64,000 nucleotides of DNA from Onishia taeanensis (GCF_900100755.1 NZ_FNCI01000006.1:1-64000), one strand, 5' to 3'. Counted from the stretch's first letter, positions 8,950-18,172 are shown. Notes: a model not told the origin generated them from the letters alone. Program-made: numbers and translations.

Positions 8950-10113
8950 ATGTCCAAGCGGGGCGCTCCCTTGGCCGGGCCACTGACTCGCGGCTGGGCC
9001 AGGCTGCGTGCCTGGAGCTGGTCGCGGCGCTCAACCGCTACCGAGACGCCGCTCTCTCAGCACCGGCTGTTCGTGGTGCCGACCGGCTTCGGGCTGGCCT
9101 GGGCGGGCCTGATCGTGATCCTGTTTCTGTTCGGCACCAACTATCAGAACAATCTGGCCTATGGCCTGGCGTTCTGGTTGCTCGCCATCGCCCTGGTGGC
9201 ATTGGTGCGCGGCTGGCGGAATCTGCTGGGCGTGCGTGTAACGATCACCCCTGAAGGCGAGGCCTTCGCCGGCGACGAGGCGCGACTGCGCGTGACCCTC
9301 GCCGCCTCCCGGGACCGCCAGGCGCTGGCGGTATGCCTGGGGCGGCGTCTGGGGCGGCGTGCCGGACGCAGCAGGACTCGCCGCTCGGAACGTGAGGGTC
9401 GTTGTGCGGTGGCCGATCTCGTCGATGGTGAGGCTAGCCTGACCATTGGCTGGCCGGTCACTTTGCGAGGTGACCAGCCACTGCCACGGCTACGCCTGGA
9501 AAGCGACTGGCCGCTGGGACTGGTGCGGGCCTTGGCCTGGGTCGAGAGCCCAGAGACGCTGCTGGTCTATCCCCGCCCCTGGTCGAGCCGCGATCCCGCC
9601 ATGGCGGCGTCTCGCCCGCTGGATGAGTCGTCGCCCCCATCGGCGACGCCGAAAACGCCGCGCGATACCCAGGAGTTCGCCGGCCTCAAGCGCTATGTGC
9701 CCGGGGATGCTCCCTCGCGGCTGGCCTGGAAGCAGTGGAGCCGCACCGGGGTGCTGGCCACCAAGCACTTCAGCGAGCCTCCGGTGGCGCCTACCTGGCT
9801 CGATTACGCGGCGGTGACCGGCGATGTGGAAACGCGCCTGTCTTGGCTCTGCTATCAGGTGAACGCCTACCATGGCCGCGGCGAGCCCTTCGGCCTGCGA
9901 CTGCCCGGCCTGACGCTGCCGCCAGCCAGCGGCTCCGTCCAGCGTCGCCGCGCGCTTAGCGCTCTGGCGCGCTTTTCTCTCCCAGGCAGCGAATCGACAG
10001 GCACTGTCCATGACGGTTTAGACGACGCTGTGGACGACAGTGCCTCTGCCAATGGCGCGTTCGCTCCTGCGACAGGTGTGACGGCCGGCGATGCACGGCA
10101 GGAGGGCGCATGA
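8950..10113 (+). CDS. DUF58 domain protein with N-terminal membrane segments
   Basis: The 387-residue protein has two closely spaced hydrophobic segments at about residues 40-60 and 70-90 (VVPTGFGLAWAGLIVILFLF and then AYGLAFWLLAIALVALV). A DUF58 region follows; its typical feature is the segment TQEFAGLKRYVPGDAPSRLAWKQWSRTG. DUF58 proteins are linked to von Willebrand factor A-like partners of MoxR ATPases. The start follows the MoxR stop by 3 bp, and the end overlaps the transglutaminase gene by 4 bp (ATGA). An Ala/Asp/Ser-rich C-terminal tail of about 45 residues is probably disordered. Confidence 0.9.
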   Translation: MSKRGAPLAGPLTRGWARLRAWSWSRRSTATETPLSQHRLFVVPTGFGLAWAGLIVILFLFGTNYQNNLAYGLAFWLLAIALVALVRGWRNLLGVRVTITPEGEAFAGDEARLRVTLAASRDRQALAVCLGRRLGRRAGRSRTRRSEREGRCAVADLVDGEASLTIGWPVTLRGDQPLPRLRLESDWPLGLVRALAWVESPETLLVYPRPWSSRDPAMAASRPLDESSPPSATPKTPRDTQEFAGLKRYVPGDAPSRLAWKQWSRTGVLATKHFSEPPVAPTWLDYAAVTGDVETRLSWLCYQVNAYHGRGEPFGLRLPGLTLPPASGSVQRRRALSALARFSLPGSESTGTVHDGLDDAVDDSASANGAFAPATGVTAGDARQEGA

Positions 10114-12434
10114 GCGAATCAGCCACGCCCGTCCTGCTGGCCGATGGCGAGAGCCTGTCGGCAGCCATGCTGCGCCGGCTGTTCATCGGCCAGTGTCTGG
10201 TGCTGATCATGCATCTGCCCTTCATGCCGCTGTGGTTGCTGGCGGTGGCCGCGCTGGTGGCCTGGCGTCGTCATCGTCAGCTCATTGCGCGGGCCCCGCG
10301 AGCCAGCGTGACCCTGCGCCTGGCGGCGATTGCGTTGCTTTGCGTGGCGCTGTGGGCCCAATACGGTGGCTTTGGCGATCTCGAGGCGCTGCTCGGGGTC
10401 TTGATTGGCATCTACTTGCTGAAGCTTCTGGAGACCCGTACCCGGCGTGATGCGCGGGTGGTGGTCGGTATTGGCTTCGTGGTGCTGACGGCGAGCTTCC
10501 TGCATGACCAGAGCATCTTCATGGCGCTGGGCGCGGTGGCGGCGGCGACCTGGCTGGTGCACTCGCTGGTGATGTTGTCGGGCGGCGCGCAGGCGCGTCC
10601 CAACCGTGTCGCCTGGCGTGAGACCGCCTGGCTACTGGGCCTGTCGGCGCCGCTGATGGTGGCGCTCTTCATCGTCATGCCGCGGCTCGGGCCGCTGTGG
10701 AGTCTGCCGACGCTCGAGCGCGCCTCGACGGGGCTCTCCGACAGCATGGCCCCCGGCGATATCGCCAAGCTGTCTAGAAGCGATGCCCGGGCCTTTCGGG
10801 TCAGTTTCGCCGGCCCGGTGCCGGCGCCGGCCGAGCGCTACTGGCGGGTTTATACCCTTTCGCATTTCGACGGTGAGCGCTGGTCGCGGGAGACGCCGGA
10901 AGCCCTGGCCGCGATGCTGGAGCGACCGCTCAGCGACTTCGCCAAGACCGCGCGGCGCAACCCCTTTGCGGCGGATACGTTTACAAGTGCGGCCACCGAT
11001 CGATCCGGCGGCGTGACCGGCTCAGGCTCGACGTCAGGCGGTTCGTCTCGCTACCGGACGGAATTCCTGCTGGAGCCGGACAGCCGGCCCTGGCGCCCCT
11101 CGCTGGGGACGCCGCTGGCAAGCCCTGAACGACAGCGCTTTTTGGGTGATGGCACCTTCGAGGGCGTGGCCGCGCTTTCCTCGCGGGGCCTGATGAGCCT
11201 TGCAAGTAGCGGCGAGGCGCCGGCTTTTGCCTCCCCGGCCGGCCGTGCCTGGCATACGCTGCTGCCCCGTGGGCGCAACCCGCGCACCCTGGCGCTGGCG
11301 AAGCGGCTATGGCAAGACGCCGAAGGCGACCCCGAGGCCTATATGGCCGCCGTCATGGCGCGCTTCGGCGAGGCACCCTATCGCTATACCCTCGAGCCGC
11401 CGCGTCTAGCGGGTGAGCATCGCGTCGATGACTTCCTGTTCGATAGCCAGGCCGGCTACTGCTCTCACTATGCCTCGGCCACCGCGGTGCTGGCGCGGGC
11501 GGTGGGCATCCCCGCGCGGGTAGTCGCCGGCTTTCAGGGCGGCGAGCGCCATCCGGACGGCCACCTGACGGTGCGGGATTACGATGCCCACGCCTGGGTC
11601 GAGGTCTGGCATGACGGCGCCTGGCGCCGGCTGGACCCCACCGCGGTGATCGCCCCTGAGCGCATCGAACAGGGCACGGCCGCCCTGAGTGCCGGAAGCC
11701 AGGCCTTCCTGGCCGATGCCGGCCTATCGCCGCTGCGCTTTCGCGATGTCGCCTGGGTGAATCGGGCCAGGCTTGCCTGGGAGCGGCTCGAGTATCGCTG
11801 GCAACTCCAGGTCGTGGGCTATGAGAGTCGCGACCGTGAGGCCCTGCTGTCGCAGTTGCTGCAGGCGCTGGAGACGCCCTGGCAGTCGTTCAAGGCGCTG
11901 AAGGAGCGGATTTCATCGCTGGCCTCGAGTGGCGCCGGGGCCCTGCGCCTGGGCGCCGAGGTGCTGGGCGTGCTGATGCTCGCTGCCCTGGTGGTTGTCG
12001 GTGTGCAGGCGGGAGCGAGGCGCTGGCGCCGACCGTCGACGCTGCGCGAGCTGCTGCTCGAGGATGCGGCCTGGCTCGCCCGCCATGGCTATCCGCCGCG
12101 GCCCGGGGAATCGCCGGCAGCGCACTTGCGGCGTTTGGCGGCAGCGTCTTCAGGTGATGAGCCGTCACCTGATGAGCCGGGCTTGGCCAGGGGGCGGGCG
12201 GCTGACCTTCAGCAGCGTCAGCGCGACCTTAAGGCGGCCAGTCAAGCCTTGGCCGAGGCCATCGAGCGGGTCTATTACGCGCCTCTCGACGAGCGCGAGC
12301 GCCGCCGCTGGCATGAGGCGTTTCATGCGCGGCGCCGGCGCTGGCGACGTGCTTTTCGCCGTGTGAATCGATGTCGCGGGAGAGGCGCCGGCAGGCTGGC
12401 GCGTTGGCGACAGACATGGCATCTTGGACGCTAA
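10110..12434 (+). CDS. TgpA-like membrane transglutaminase-family protein (DUF3488-transglutaminase-DUF4129)
   Basis: The 774-residue protein begins with a hydrophobic region of several membrane helices (about residues 15-195), followed by a large extracytoplasmic part. The transglutaminase core has a complete catalytic triad: Cys451 in AGYCSHYASA, His494 in YDAHAWVEVW and Asp509 in RRLDPTAV. A further membrane helix near residue 610-640 leads into a C-terminal cytoplasmic DUF4129-like part that is rich in arginine. This architecture matches TgpA of Pseudomonas aeruginosa, which is needed for viability there. It is the last gene of the Nudix-MoxR-DUF58 operon and overlaps its predecessor by 4 bp. 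Confidence 0.9.
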   Translation: MSESATPVLLADGESLSAAMLRRLFIGQCLVLIMHLPFMPLWLLAVAALVAWRRHRQLIARAPRASVTLRLAAIALLCVALWAQYGGFGDLEALLGVLIGIYLLKLLETRTRRDARVVVGIGFVVLTASFLHDQSIFMALGAVAAATWLVHSLVMLSGGAQARPNRVAWRETAWLLGLSAPLMVALFIVMPRLGPLWSLPTLERASTGLSDSMAPGDIAKLSRSDARAFRVSFAGPVPAPAERYWRVYTLSHFDGERWSRETPEALAAMLERPLSDFAKTARRNPFAADTFTSAATDRSGGVTGSGSTSGGSSRYRTEFLLEPDSRPWRPSLGTPLASPERQRFLGDGTFEGVAALSSRGLMSLASSGEAPAFASPAGRAWHTLLPRGRNPRTLALAKRLWQDAEGDPEAYMAAVMARFGEAPYRYTLEPPRLAGEHRVDDFLFDSQAGYCSHYASATAVLARAVGIPARVVAGFQGGERHPDGHLTVRDYDAHAWVEVWHDGAWRRLDPTAVIAPERIEQGTAALSAGSQAFLADAGLSPLRFRDVAWVNRARLAWERLEYRWQLQVVGYESRDREALLSQLLQALETPWQSFKALKERISSLASSGAGALRLGAEVLGVLMLAALVVVGVQAGARRWRRPSTLRELLLEDAAWLARHGYPPRPGESPAAHLRRLAAASSGDEPSPDEPGLARGRAADLQQRQRDLKAASQALAEAIERVYYAPLDERERRRWHEAFHARRRRWRRAFRRVNRCRGRGAGRLARWRQTWHLGR

Positions 12435-12453
12435 AGCCGGACCGGTGCTCGCC

Positions 12454-12948
12454 ATGCATATCCACGACATAGACTGTCAGACTGCCGCGGGCGACCCCTT
12501 CAACCTGCTGGCCCTGCGCGGGCAGGTACTCCTGGTGGTCAACGTCGCCAGCCGCTGCGGTTATACGCCCCAGCTCAAGGAGCTCGAAAGCCTCTATCGG
12601 CGCTATCGCGACCGAGGCTTTACGGTGCTCGGTTTTCCCTGCAACCAGTTTGCCCGCCAGTCGCCGGAATCGGCAGGCGCCTTCTGCACCTTCGGTGAGC
12701 AGGAATTCGGGGTGACCTTCCCGCTGCTTGAGAAGGTCAAGGTCAACGGTTCGGGCGCTCATCCGCTGTTCATCGAGCTGCGCCGCCAGGCGCCGGGGCT
12801 ACTGGGTACCAAGATGATCAAGTGGAACTTCACCAAGTTCCTGGTGGGTCGCGAGGGGCAGGTGCTGCGTCGCTTCGGCCCCCGGGATGGCGCGCGGGAG
12901 ATGCGCGTGGCCCTGGAAGCGGCGTTGGATGCGCCTTTTTCTGCCTGA
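12454..12948 (+). CDS. Glutathione peroxidase (thiol peroxidase of the GPx family)
   Basis: A 164-residue cytosolic peroxidase of the size usual for bacterial BtuE/GPx proteins. The catalytic tetrad is visible: Cys35 in ASRCGYT (cysteine instead of selenocysteine), Gln65 in FPCNQF, and Trp124-Asn125 in IKWNFTKFLV. It reduces hydrogen or lipid peroxides; bacterial members often use thioredoxin. The ATG at 12454 is preferred because the conserved region begins directly after it. A TTG at 12424 would extend the protein by 10 residues into the preceding gene. It may be read through from the transglutaminase operon, since its start is only 20 bp after that stop. Confidence 0.93.
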   Translation: MHIHDIDCQTAAGDPFNLLALRGQVLLVVNVASRCGYTPQLKELESLYRRYRDRGFTVLGFPCNQFARQSPESAGAFCTFGEQEFGVTFPLLEKVKVNGSGAHPLFIELRRQAPGLLGTKMIKWNFTKFLVGREGQVLRRFGPRDGAREMRVALEAALDAPFSA

Positions 12949-12981
12949 GGCGCCGCTTTCAGGTCACCTTCTTCGGCTTAC

Positions 12982-13023
12982 GTTCTTCCACCCGGGTTCT
13001 TCCACCCAGGTTCTTCAACCCAA
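12982..13023. repeat. Three tandem 14-bp repeats between convergent genes
   Basis: The unit GTTCTTCCACCCGG (12982-12995) is repeated as GTTCTTCCACCCAG (12996-13009) and GTTCTTCAACCCAA (13010-13023). It lies in the 115-bp gap between the stop codons of the convergent peroxidase and DUF7079-like genes. No hairpin plus T tract is present, so it is a simple tandem repeat rather than a terminator. Confidence 0.8.
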
Positions 13024-13063
13024 GGCCAGGTGCTGCAACTCACCATCATGGTGCTGGGGTGGG

Positions 13064-13459
13064 TCAGCGTGAGTCCGGTGCTTCGCCCATCGCCAGCATC
13101 ACTCGCATCATCAGCTCGTTCCAGCGGTGTCGGGCCATCATGGTGGTCAGGCCCGAGAACAGCATCCACATCTTCTTGCGCCAGCCGGTGAGCCGCTTGT
13201 AGTGGGCGACCAGCTGGCCGACCAGCTTGCGATCATCGAAGCGTCGCCATTCGCCGGCCACCGACAGCTGGTGGCGCGATAGCACCGGTGCCAGTTCCAG
13301 GCGAAAGATCCATTCCAGCTCCTTGAGCGTCAGATCGTGGCGTTCGATCACCTCGACCATGCGTGCGTAGTCGCTCTCGCGGGGCTCGCGTTCGAGCCAA
13401 AGCGGCGCCAGGGCGAGCCAGAGTTCGGCGCGCAGGTCGACCAGGGCTTGAGTGTCCAT
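13064..13459 (-). CDS. Small uncharacterised protein, DUF7079-like
   Basis: A 131-residue soluble protein without a signal peptide. The pattern [39 protein letters not shown] and the motif [11 protein letters not shown] resemble the small DUF7079 family, from memory and without an alignment. The start at 13459 is chosen because GAGGA lies 5-6 bp upstream; the 34 extra codons of the longer frame overlap the fabV promoter region. The C-terminal third is basic and methionine-rich. The gene is divergent from fabV and convergent with the peroxidase gene. No function is known. Confidence 0.75.
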   Translation of the reverse strand: MDTQALVDLRAELWLALAPLWLEREPRESDYARMVEVIERHDLTLKELEWIFRLELAPVLSRHQLSVAGEWRRFDDRKLVGQLVAHYKRLTGWRKKMWMLFSGLTTMMARHRWNELMMRVMLAMGEAPDSR

Positions 13460-13517
13460 GGTTATCCTCTCGGTTGAGGAGGGCATCTTCGGTGATGGGC
13501 GCAGCCGACTCAAGGGG

Positions 13518-13546
13518 CGGACACTCGCGCGCCAAGCCGCTAGAAT
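13518..13546 (+). promoter_or_regulatory. Candidate sigma-70 promoter of fabV
   Basis: CGGACA (13518-13523, four of six matches to TTGACA) and TAGAAT (13541-13546, five of six matches to TATAAT) are separated by 17 bp. This would place transcription start about 45 bp before the GTG start of fabV. It lies in the gap between two divergent genes. It is predicted from pattern only. Confidence 0.4.
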
Positions 13547-13598
13547 ATGCACCACTGTCATTTTGCTTGCACTTTATCACCGACTGTCGAGGTTGCCT

Positions 13599-14798
13599 GT
13601 GATCATCAAACCCAAGGTTCGCGGTTTCATCTGTACCACCACCCATCCCGTCGGCTGCGAGAAGAACGTCCTCGAGCAGATCGAAGCCACCAAGGCGCGT
13701 GGTCTGGACAAGGCGAGCGGACCCAAGAAGGTGTTGGTGATCGGGGCCTCCAGCGGCTATGGCCTGGCGGCACGCATCACCTCGGCTTTCGGTTACGGCG
13801 CCGACACCCTGGGCGTATTCTTCGAGAAGCCGGGCACCGAGAAGAAGCCCGGCACCGCCGGCTGGTACAACTCGGCGGCTTTCGACAAGTTTGCCAAGGC
13901 CGAGGGCCTGTACAGCAAGTCGATCAACGGCGACGCCTTCTCCCACGAGGCCCGTGAGAAGGCCATCGAGCTGATCAAGCAGGACATGGGCCAGGTCGAC
14001 CTGGTGGTTTACTCGCTGGCCTCTCCGGTGCGCAAGCTGCCGGATAGCGGCGAGATGAAGCGTTCGGTGCTCAAGCCGATCGGCGAGACCTACCGCGCCA
14101 CCGCCATCGACACCAACAAGGACGCCATCATCGAGGCCGAGGTCGAGCCGGCCAACGAGCAGGAAATCCAGGACACCATCACCGTCATGGGCGGCGAGGA
14201 CTGGGAACTGTGGATGAGCGCCCTCGACGAAGCCGGCGTGCTGGCGCCGGGCGCCAAGAGCGTGGCCTTCAGCTATATCGGCACCGAGATTACCTGGCCG
14301 ATCTACTGGCACGGTGCGCTTGGCAAGGCCAAGGAAGACCTGGACCGTGCCGCTCACGCTATCGATGCCAAGCTCAAAGAGACCGACGGCGGTGCCAATG
14401 TCGCGGTACTCAAGTCGGTGGTCACCCAGGCCAGCGCCGCCATTCCGGTCATGCCGCTCTACATCGCCATGGTCTACAAGATCATGAAGGAGCAGGGCCT
14501 GCACGAGGGCACCATCGAGCAGCTCAACCGCCTTTACGGCGAGGCGCTCTACGCCGGCAAGCCGGCGGCCACCGATGAGGCCGGACGCCTGCGCATGGAT
14601 GACTGGGAGCTGCGTGACGATGTGCAGAAGGCCTGCCAAGACCTGTGGCCGCAAGTCACCACCGAGAATCTGTTCGATATCACCGACTACGCCGGCTACA
14701 AGCACGAGTTCCTGAAGCTGTTTGGCTTCGAGCGTGATGACGTGGACTACGACGCCGACGTGGCGACCGTCGCCGACTTCGACGTCGTCAATCTGTAA
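13599..14798 (+). CDS. fabV: FabV-type trans-2-enoyl-ACP reductase
   Basis: The 399-residue protein performs the last reduction of each fatty-acid elongation cycle (NADH-dependent enoyl-ACP to acyl-ACP). FabV is the triclosan-resistant alternative to FabI. The N-terminus [19 protein letters not shown] is diagnostic, as is the nucleotide-binding [12 protein letters not shown] region. The active-site pair Y-x8-K is present as Tyr236 and Lys245 ([11 protein letters not shown]). The start is GTG at 13599 with GAGG 6 bp upstream. The longer ATG frame at 13452 adds 49 non-family residues. It appears monocistronic with its own promoter and terminator. Whether a fabI also exists elsewhere cannot be seen. 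Confidence 0.97.
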   Translation: MIIKPKVRGFICTTTHPVGCEKNVLEQIEATKARGLDKASGPKKVLVIGASSGYGLAARITSAFGYGADTLGVFFEKPGTEKKPGTAGWYNSAAFDKFAKAEGLYSKSINGDAFSHEAREKAIELIKQDMGQVDLVVYSLASPVRKLPDSGEMKRSVLKPIGETYRATAIDTNKDAIIEAEVEPANEQEIQDTITVMGGEDWELWMSALDEAGVLAPGAKSVAFSYIGTEITWPIYWHGALGKAKEDLDRAAHAIDAKLKETDGGANVAVLKSVVTQASAAIPVMPLYIAMVYKIMKEQGLHEGTIEQLNRLYGEALYAGKPAATDEAGRLRMDDWELRDDVQKACQDLWPQVTTENLFDITDYAGYKHEFLKLFGFERDDVDYDADVATVADFDVVNL

Positions 14799-14827
14799 CG
14801 GGTCGGCGCTAGCTACCTGCCTGATTG

Positions 14828-14860
14828 CGCCTGCCGGCCCCCATGCCGGCAGGCGTTTTT
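14828..14860 (+). terminator. Rho-independent terminator of fabV
   Basis: CGCCTGCCGGC (14828-14838) pairs perfectly over 11 bp with GCCGGCAGGCG (14845-14855) around a CCCCAT loop. Five T residues (14856-14860) follow immediately. It begins 29 bp after the fabV stop codon. Confidence 0.95.
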
Positions 14861-14975
14861 CATGCAGGCGCCAACACTTCCATTTTCGCTCCGCTTGCCG
14901 TGCCGCTCGGCTGTCGTCGGGGCGTCGATGCCCTATGATGTGCTTTCCGCGCTGGATGGATGATGTCGATTCGCC

Positions 14976-15950
14976 ATGCATGACCTTTCTGTTGATTCTT
15001 CGGCCCAGCCGCCGCGTCGTGTCGGGGTGCTGCTGCTGCCGGGTTTTTCGCTGCTGGCCCAGGCCTGTGCACTGGAGCCTCTGGCGGTGGCTAGCCAGTT
15101 GGCTGGCCGGCGGCTCTACGCGCCGGTGGCCTTCGGCCTCGATGCCCGGGCGGTGACCAGCGCCGCCGAAATGACGCTTTCACCGCCGTTGGTGCTTGGC
15201 GACGACGACCGGGAACTCGACTTGCTGCTGGTCTGTGCGCCGAGCCCGCTGGCCGCCACACTGCCGGCAAGCCTCGCCCAATGGCTCAAGCGTTTGGCGG
15301 GGCGGGGCGTGGTACTGGGTGGCATCGCTGGTGGCGCCGAAGTGCTGGCCTGGGCAGGCGTGCTGGATGGCTACCGGGCGACGCTGCCCTGGCAGCGGGT
15401 CGATGCCGTGGGCCAGGAGCATCCGGCCATCAATCTGTCGCCGCAGCTATTCGAGATCGATCGAGACCGGCTGACCTGTGGCGGCGGCACCTCGGCCATG
15501 GACATGGTGATGACCCTGATCGGCATGCACCACGGCCAGCGGCTGGCCGAGAAGGTGTCCGAGCACTTCGTCTGCGAGCGTATCCGCATGGCCGATGAGC
15601 CTCAGCACGTGCCGCTGCGCTCGCGGCTTGGCCACGCGCCGCAGAGCCTGATCGATGCCGTGGCGTTGATGGAAGCCAATATCGAGGAGCCGCTGACCAC
15701 CCACGAGCTGGGCGAGCATCTGGGCATTTCCCGGCGTCAGCTCGAACGCCTGTTCAAGAAGTACCTGCAGGCGGTACCCAGCCGCTACTACCTGGATCTG
15801 CGTCTGCAGGAGGCGCGTAAGCTGCTGCGCGAGAGCGACCGTGCGGTGGGCGACATCGCCCTGCAGACCGGCTTTTCTTCCGGCGCCCACTTCTCCACCG
15901 CTTACCGTAACCATTTCGGCATGACGCCCCGGGAAGAGCGCCTGGCCTGA
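14976..15950 (+). CDS. GlxA-family AraC-type regulator, ArgR/CdhR/GbdR-like
   Basis: The 324-residue regulator has an N-terminal DJ-1/PfpI-like amidotransferase-fold sensor (VGVLLLPGFSLLAQACALEPL) and a C-terminal double helix-turn-helix. The C-terminal region ANIEEPLTTHELGEHL, SRRQLERLFKKYL and GFSSGAHFSTAYRNHFG is very like the arginine-responsive ArgR of Pseudomonas aeruginosa and its relatives CdhR and GbdR, which sense carnitine or glycine betaine derivatives. P. aeruginosa ArgR activates the aru (AST) operon, and an AST operon lies 15 kb downstream in this window. Control of that operon by this protein is a plausible but untested inference. It is expressed alone, after the fabV terminator. 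Confidence 0.88.
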   Translation: MHDLSVDSSAQPPRRVGVLLLPGFSLLAQACALEPLAVASQLAGRRLYAPVAFGLDARAVTSAAEMTLSPPLVLGDDDRELDLLLVCAPSPLAATLPASLAQWLKRLAGRGVVLGGIAGGAEVLAWAGVLDGYRATLPWQRVDAVGQEHPAINLSPQLFEIDRDRLTCGGGTSAMDMVMTLIGMHHGQRLAEKVSEHFVCERIRMADEPQHVPLRSRLGHAPQSLIDAVALMEANIEEPLTTHELGEHLGISRRQLERLFKKYLQAVPSRYYLDLRLQEARKLLRESDRAVGDIALQTGFSSGAHFSTAYRNHFGMTPREERLA

Positions 15951-16173
15951 TCCGCAGCGCTGGCCACGCCCTTGCACGTCGATCTAGCCCCGCCGGTGCG
16001 GCATTAACCTCCTAGCGATGAGGGCCAAAGCTTGGCGGTTTTCGACAATCCCTGGCGGCGATGTTCGAGCGGCCTTTTGCTGATGCGTTAAAGGTATTAC
16101 CGATTCAGCAATTCCCGGCCTGGCGCGTCCGCGCCATGCTGTGCCTCGACACTCCATCACCACGAGGCAACCG

Positions 16174-17205
16174 ATGACATCTTCTACTACGACTTCTTCA
16201 CCGCTTCCCGAACGCGTGCTTGGCCAGGGCCTTCGCGTTTCTAGCATGGGCTATGGCGCCATGGGCCTCAGCGAGTTCTATGGCCATACCGAGGAGGCGA
16301 GTGCACTGGCCATCCTGCACGAGGTGGTCGAATCCGGGGTCACCCTGATCGATACGGCGGACGTGTACGGTCGTGGCCACAACGAGCGCCTGATTGGTCA
16401 GTTGTTGGCCTCGCCAAACGCCAGTCGCGAGCTTGGTAATCTTAAGGTGGCCACCAAGTGCGGCATCGACCGGCCGGCGGATGCCAGCTATGCCCGCAGC
16501 ATCAATAACCGGCCCGAGTACATTCGCGCCTGCTGCGAGGCGTCTCTGACGCGGTTGGGCGTCGAGCAACTGGATCTTTACTACCTGCATCGTGTCGACC
16601 CAGAGGCGGATATCACCGAGACCATGGGCGTGATGAAGCAGCTCGTGGAGGAGGGTAAGGTGGCGCATGTCGGCCTGTGCGAAGTCTCGGCCAGTACTCT
16701 AAAGCGGGCCCATGCCGTTCATCCGCTGACGGCCCTGCAGACCGAATACTCCCTTTGGTCGAGAGATATCGAGGCCGAGATTCTACCCGCGGTCGAGGCC
16801 CTCGATATCGGCCTGGTGGCCTACTCGCCGCTGGGGCGGGGCTTTCTGACCGGGCGCATCGCCTCGACGCAGGACCTGGCCGACGATGACTTTCGACGCC
16901 ACAACCCGCGCTTTCAGGATGAAAACCTGGCGCACAACCTCGAACTGCTGAAGAGCGTCGAGGCCGTCGCCCAGCGCCATTCGGCGACGCCTGGACAGGT
17001 CGCGCTTGCCTGGCTGCTCGGCAAGTACTCACGGCTGGTGCCCATTCCCGGCACTCGCCGCTCGCGCTACCTCAAGGAAAACCTGGCGGCGTTGTCACTG
17101 CGCCTGGAGGCGCAAGAGGTCGCTGAACTGCAGGCGGTGATGCAGCCCGAGCGCATTCATGGGCAGCGCTATACGGCCGAAGGCATGAAGGGCGTTAACA
17201 CCTAA
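16174..17205 (+). CDS. Aldo/keto reductase
   Basis: A 343-residue NADPH-dependent oxidoreductase with the family TIM-barrel signatures: SMGYGAMGLSEFYG at the first strand, DTADVYGRGHNERLIG with catalytic Asp and Tyr, the lysine in VATKCGI, and histidine in LYYLHRVD. The cofactor-binding end is represented by IPGTRRSRYLKENL. It resembles the AKR13/YakC-like group that acts on small aldehydes and ketones. The ATG at 16174 is chosen because GAGG precedes it by 8 bp; the GTG at 16141 would add 11 residues. No neighbour points to a specific substrate. Confidence 0.92.
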   Translation: MTSSTTTSSPLPERVLGQGLRVSSMGYGAMGLSEFYGHTEEASALAILHEVVESGVTLIDTADVYGRGHNERLIGQLLASPNASRELGNLKVATKCGIDRPADASYARSINNRPEYIRACCEASLTRLGVEQLDLYYLHRVDPEADITETMGVMKQLVEEGKVAHVGLCEVSASTLKRAHAVHPLTALQTEYSLWSRDIEAEILPAVEALDIGLVAYSPLGRGFLTGRIASTQDLADDDFRRHNPRFQDENLAHNLELLKSVEAVAQRHSATPGQVALAWLLGKYSRLVPIPGTRRSRYLKENLAALSLRLEAQEVAELQAVMQPERIHGQRYTAEGMKGVNT

Positions 17206-17224
17206 CCTAACCAGTGCGCCGGTA

Positions 17225-18172
17225 TCAGCTATCGCCGGCAGGCCTGACCTGGAAGGAAAACGCCTCGATGAGCTGTCGGACTTTAGGGCGCTGTTCATTG
17301 TCACGCCAGGCGAGGTGAATATTGATGGCCAACGACTGCTTCAGGTCGGGAATGAGGTCACGATACACCACGCCGATGCGGCTGGCGGCGAGCATGGAGG
17401 TTGGCAGCAGGGCGAGCCCTTCGCCGTCGGCGATTCTAGCCAGCAGGGTGATGTGCTCTGCGGGTTCCGCCAGGCGCGGTGGGTGGTAACCCGCTGCGCT
17501 GAAGATAACCTCGCAGCGGTCGAAGAAGGCGGGGTTGTCCGGGCGCGGGAACCAGTAAAGAGGCGTGTCGGCGATATCCTGCAGGTCGACGATGTCACGC
17601 GCGGCGGCCGGATGCTGGGCCGGCAGCGCGACGACCAGCGGGTCGGTGGCGATATGGCTGATGCGCAGCCCCACCGGCAGGCGCTCGATCTCGCCGATGA
17701 TGGCCAGATCGATCTGTCCGGAGGCCAGCCGCTCCAGCAGGTGCTTCGAGTAGTCATACTCCAGCCGGGCATGCTGATGGCCTCGAGCCTCGCTCAGGGC
17801 CTGATGCAGGGCCGGAAACTGGCTGAAATCGAGCACGCTGGTCAGGCCGATGCGCACATCCTGAGCGGCGTCATCGACCTGTGCGAGGCGGGTGGCCACG
17901 GCCGCTTCCAGCTGGCTAAGCAGGCGCTCCGCTTCGAGCAGAAAGTCCTGGCCGGCAACGGTCAGGGCGACTCGGTGGGTGTCACGATCGATTAGCCGGG
18001 TACGCAGCAGCGTTTCCAGGCCATGGATCTGCCGGGACAGCGGCGGCTGCGACATATGCAGGCGCTCGGCGGCGCGGCGGAAATTGAGTTCCTGGGCCAC
18101 GGCAACGAAGCATTGCAGCTGCTTGATGGTGGGCAAGCGAGGCGAATGGGGCAGACGCGGGACGTGAGGCAT
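17225..18172 (-). CDS. LysR-family transcriptional regulator
   Basis: A 315-residue regulator with a classical winged HTH (QCFVAVAQELNFRRAAERLHMSQ, then PPLSRQIHGLE and LIDRDTHRVALTVAG) and an effector domain ending near residue 300. The recognition region MSQPPLSRQI is typical of the BenM/CatR/CbnR type, which control aromatic or organic acid catabolism, but no such operon is adjacent. The start at 18172 begins MPHVPRLPHS, about 15 residues before the conserved HTH; the open frame continues upstream over the rluF start region without family similarity. It is divergent from rluF and convergent with the aldo/keto reductase gene, with only 19 bp between their ends. Confidence 0.9.
   Translation of the reverse strand: MPHVPRLPHSPRLPTIKQLQCFVAVAQELNFRRAAERLHMSQPPLSRQIHGLETLLRTRLIDRDTHRVALTVAGQDFLLEAERLLSQLEAAVATRLAQVDDAAQDVRIGLTSVLDFSQFPALHQALSEARGHQHARLEYDYSKHLLERLASGQIDLAIIGEIERLPVGLRISHIATDPLVVALPAQHPAAARDIVDLQDIADTPLYWFPRPDNPAFFDRCEVIFSAAGYHPPRLAEPAEHITLLARIADGEGLALLPTSMLAASRIGVVYRDLIPDLKQSLAINIHLAWRDNEQRPKVRQLIEAFSFQVRPAGDS

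Noticed and set aside
7481-12434. MoxR-DUF58-transglutaminase cluster as a phage-defence system
   Set aside because: No nuclease, toxin or sensor module is present, and the cluster matches a widespread housekeeping-type arrangement.
13233-14981. Long minus-strand open frame of 582 codons opposite fabV
   Set aside because: It is antisense to a clear fabV gene with intact active site, has no family motif and arises from codon bias in high-G+C DNA.
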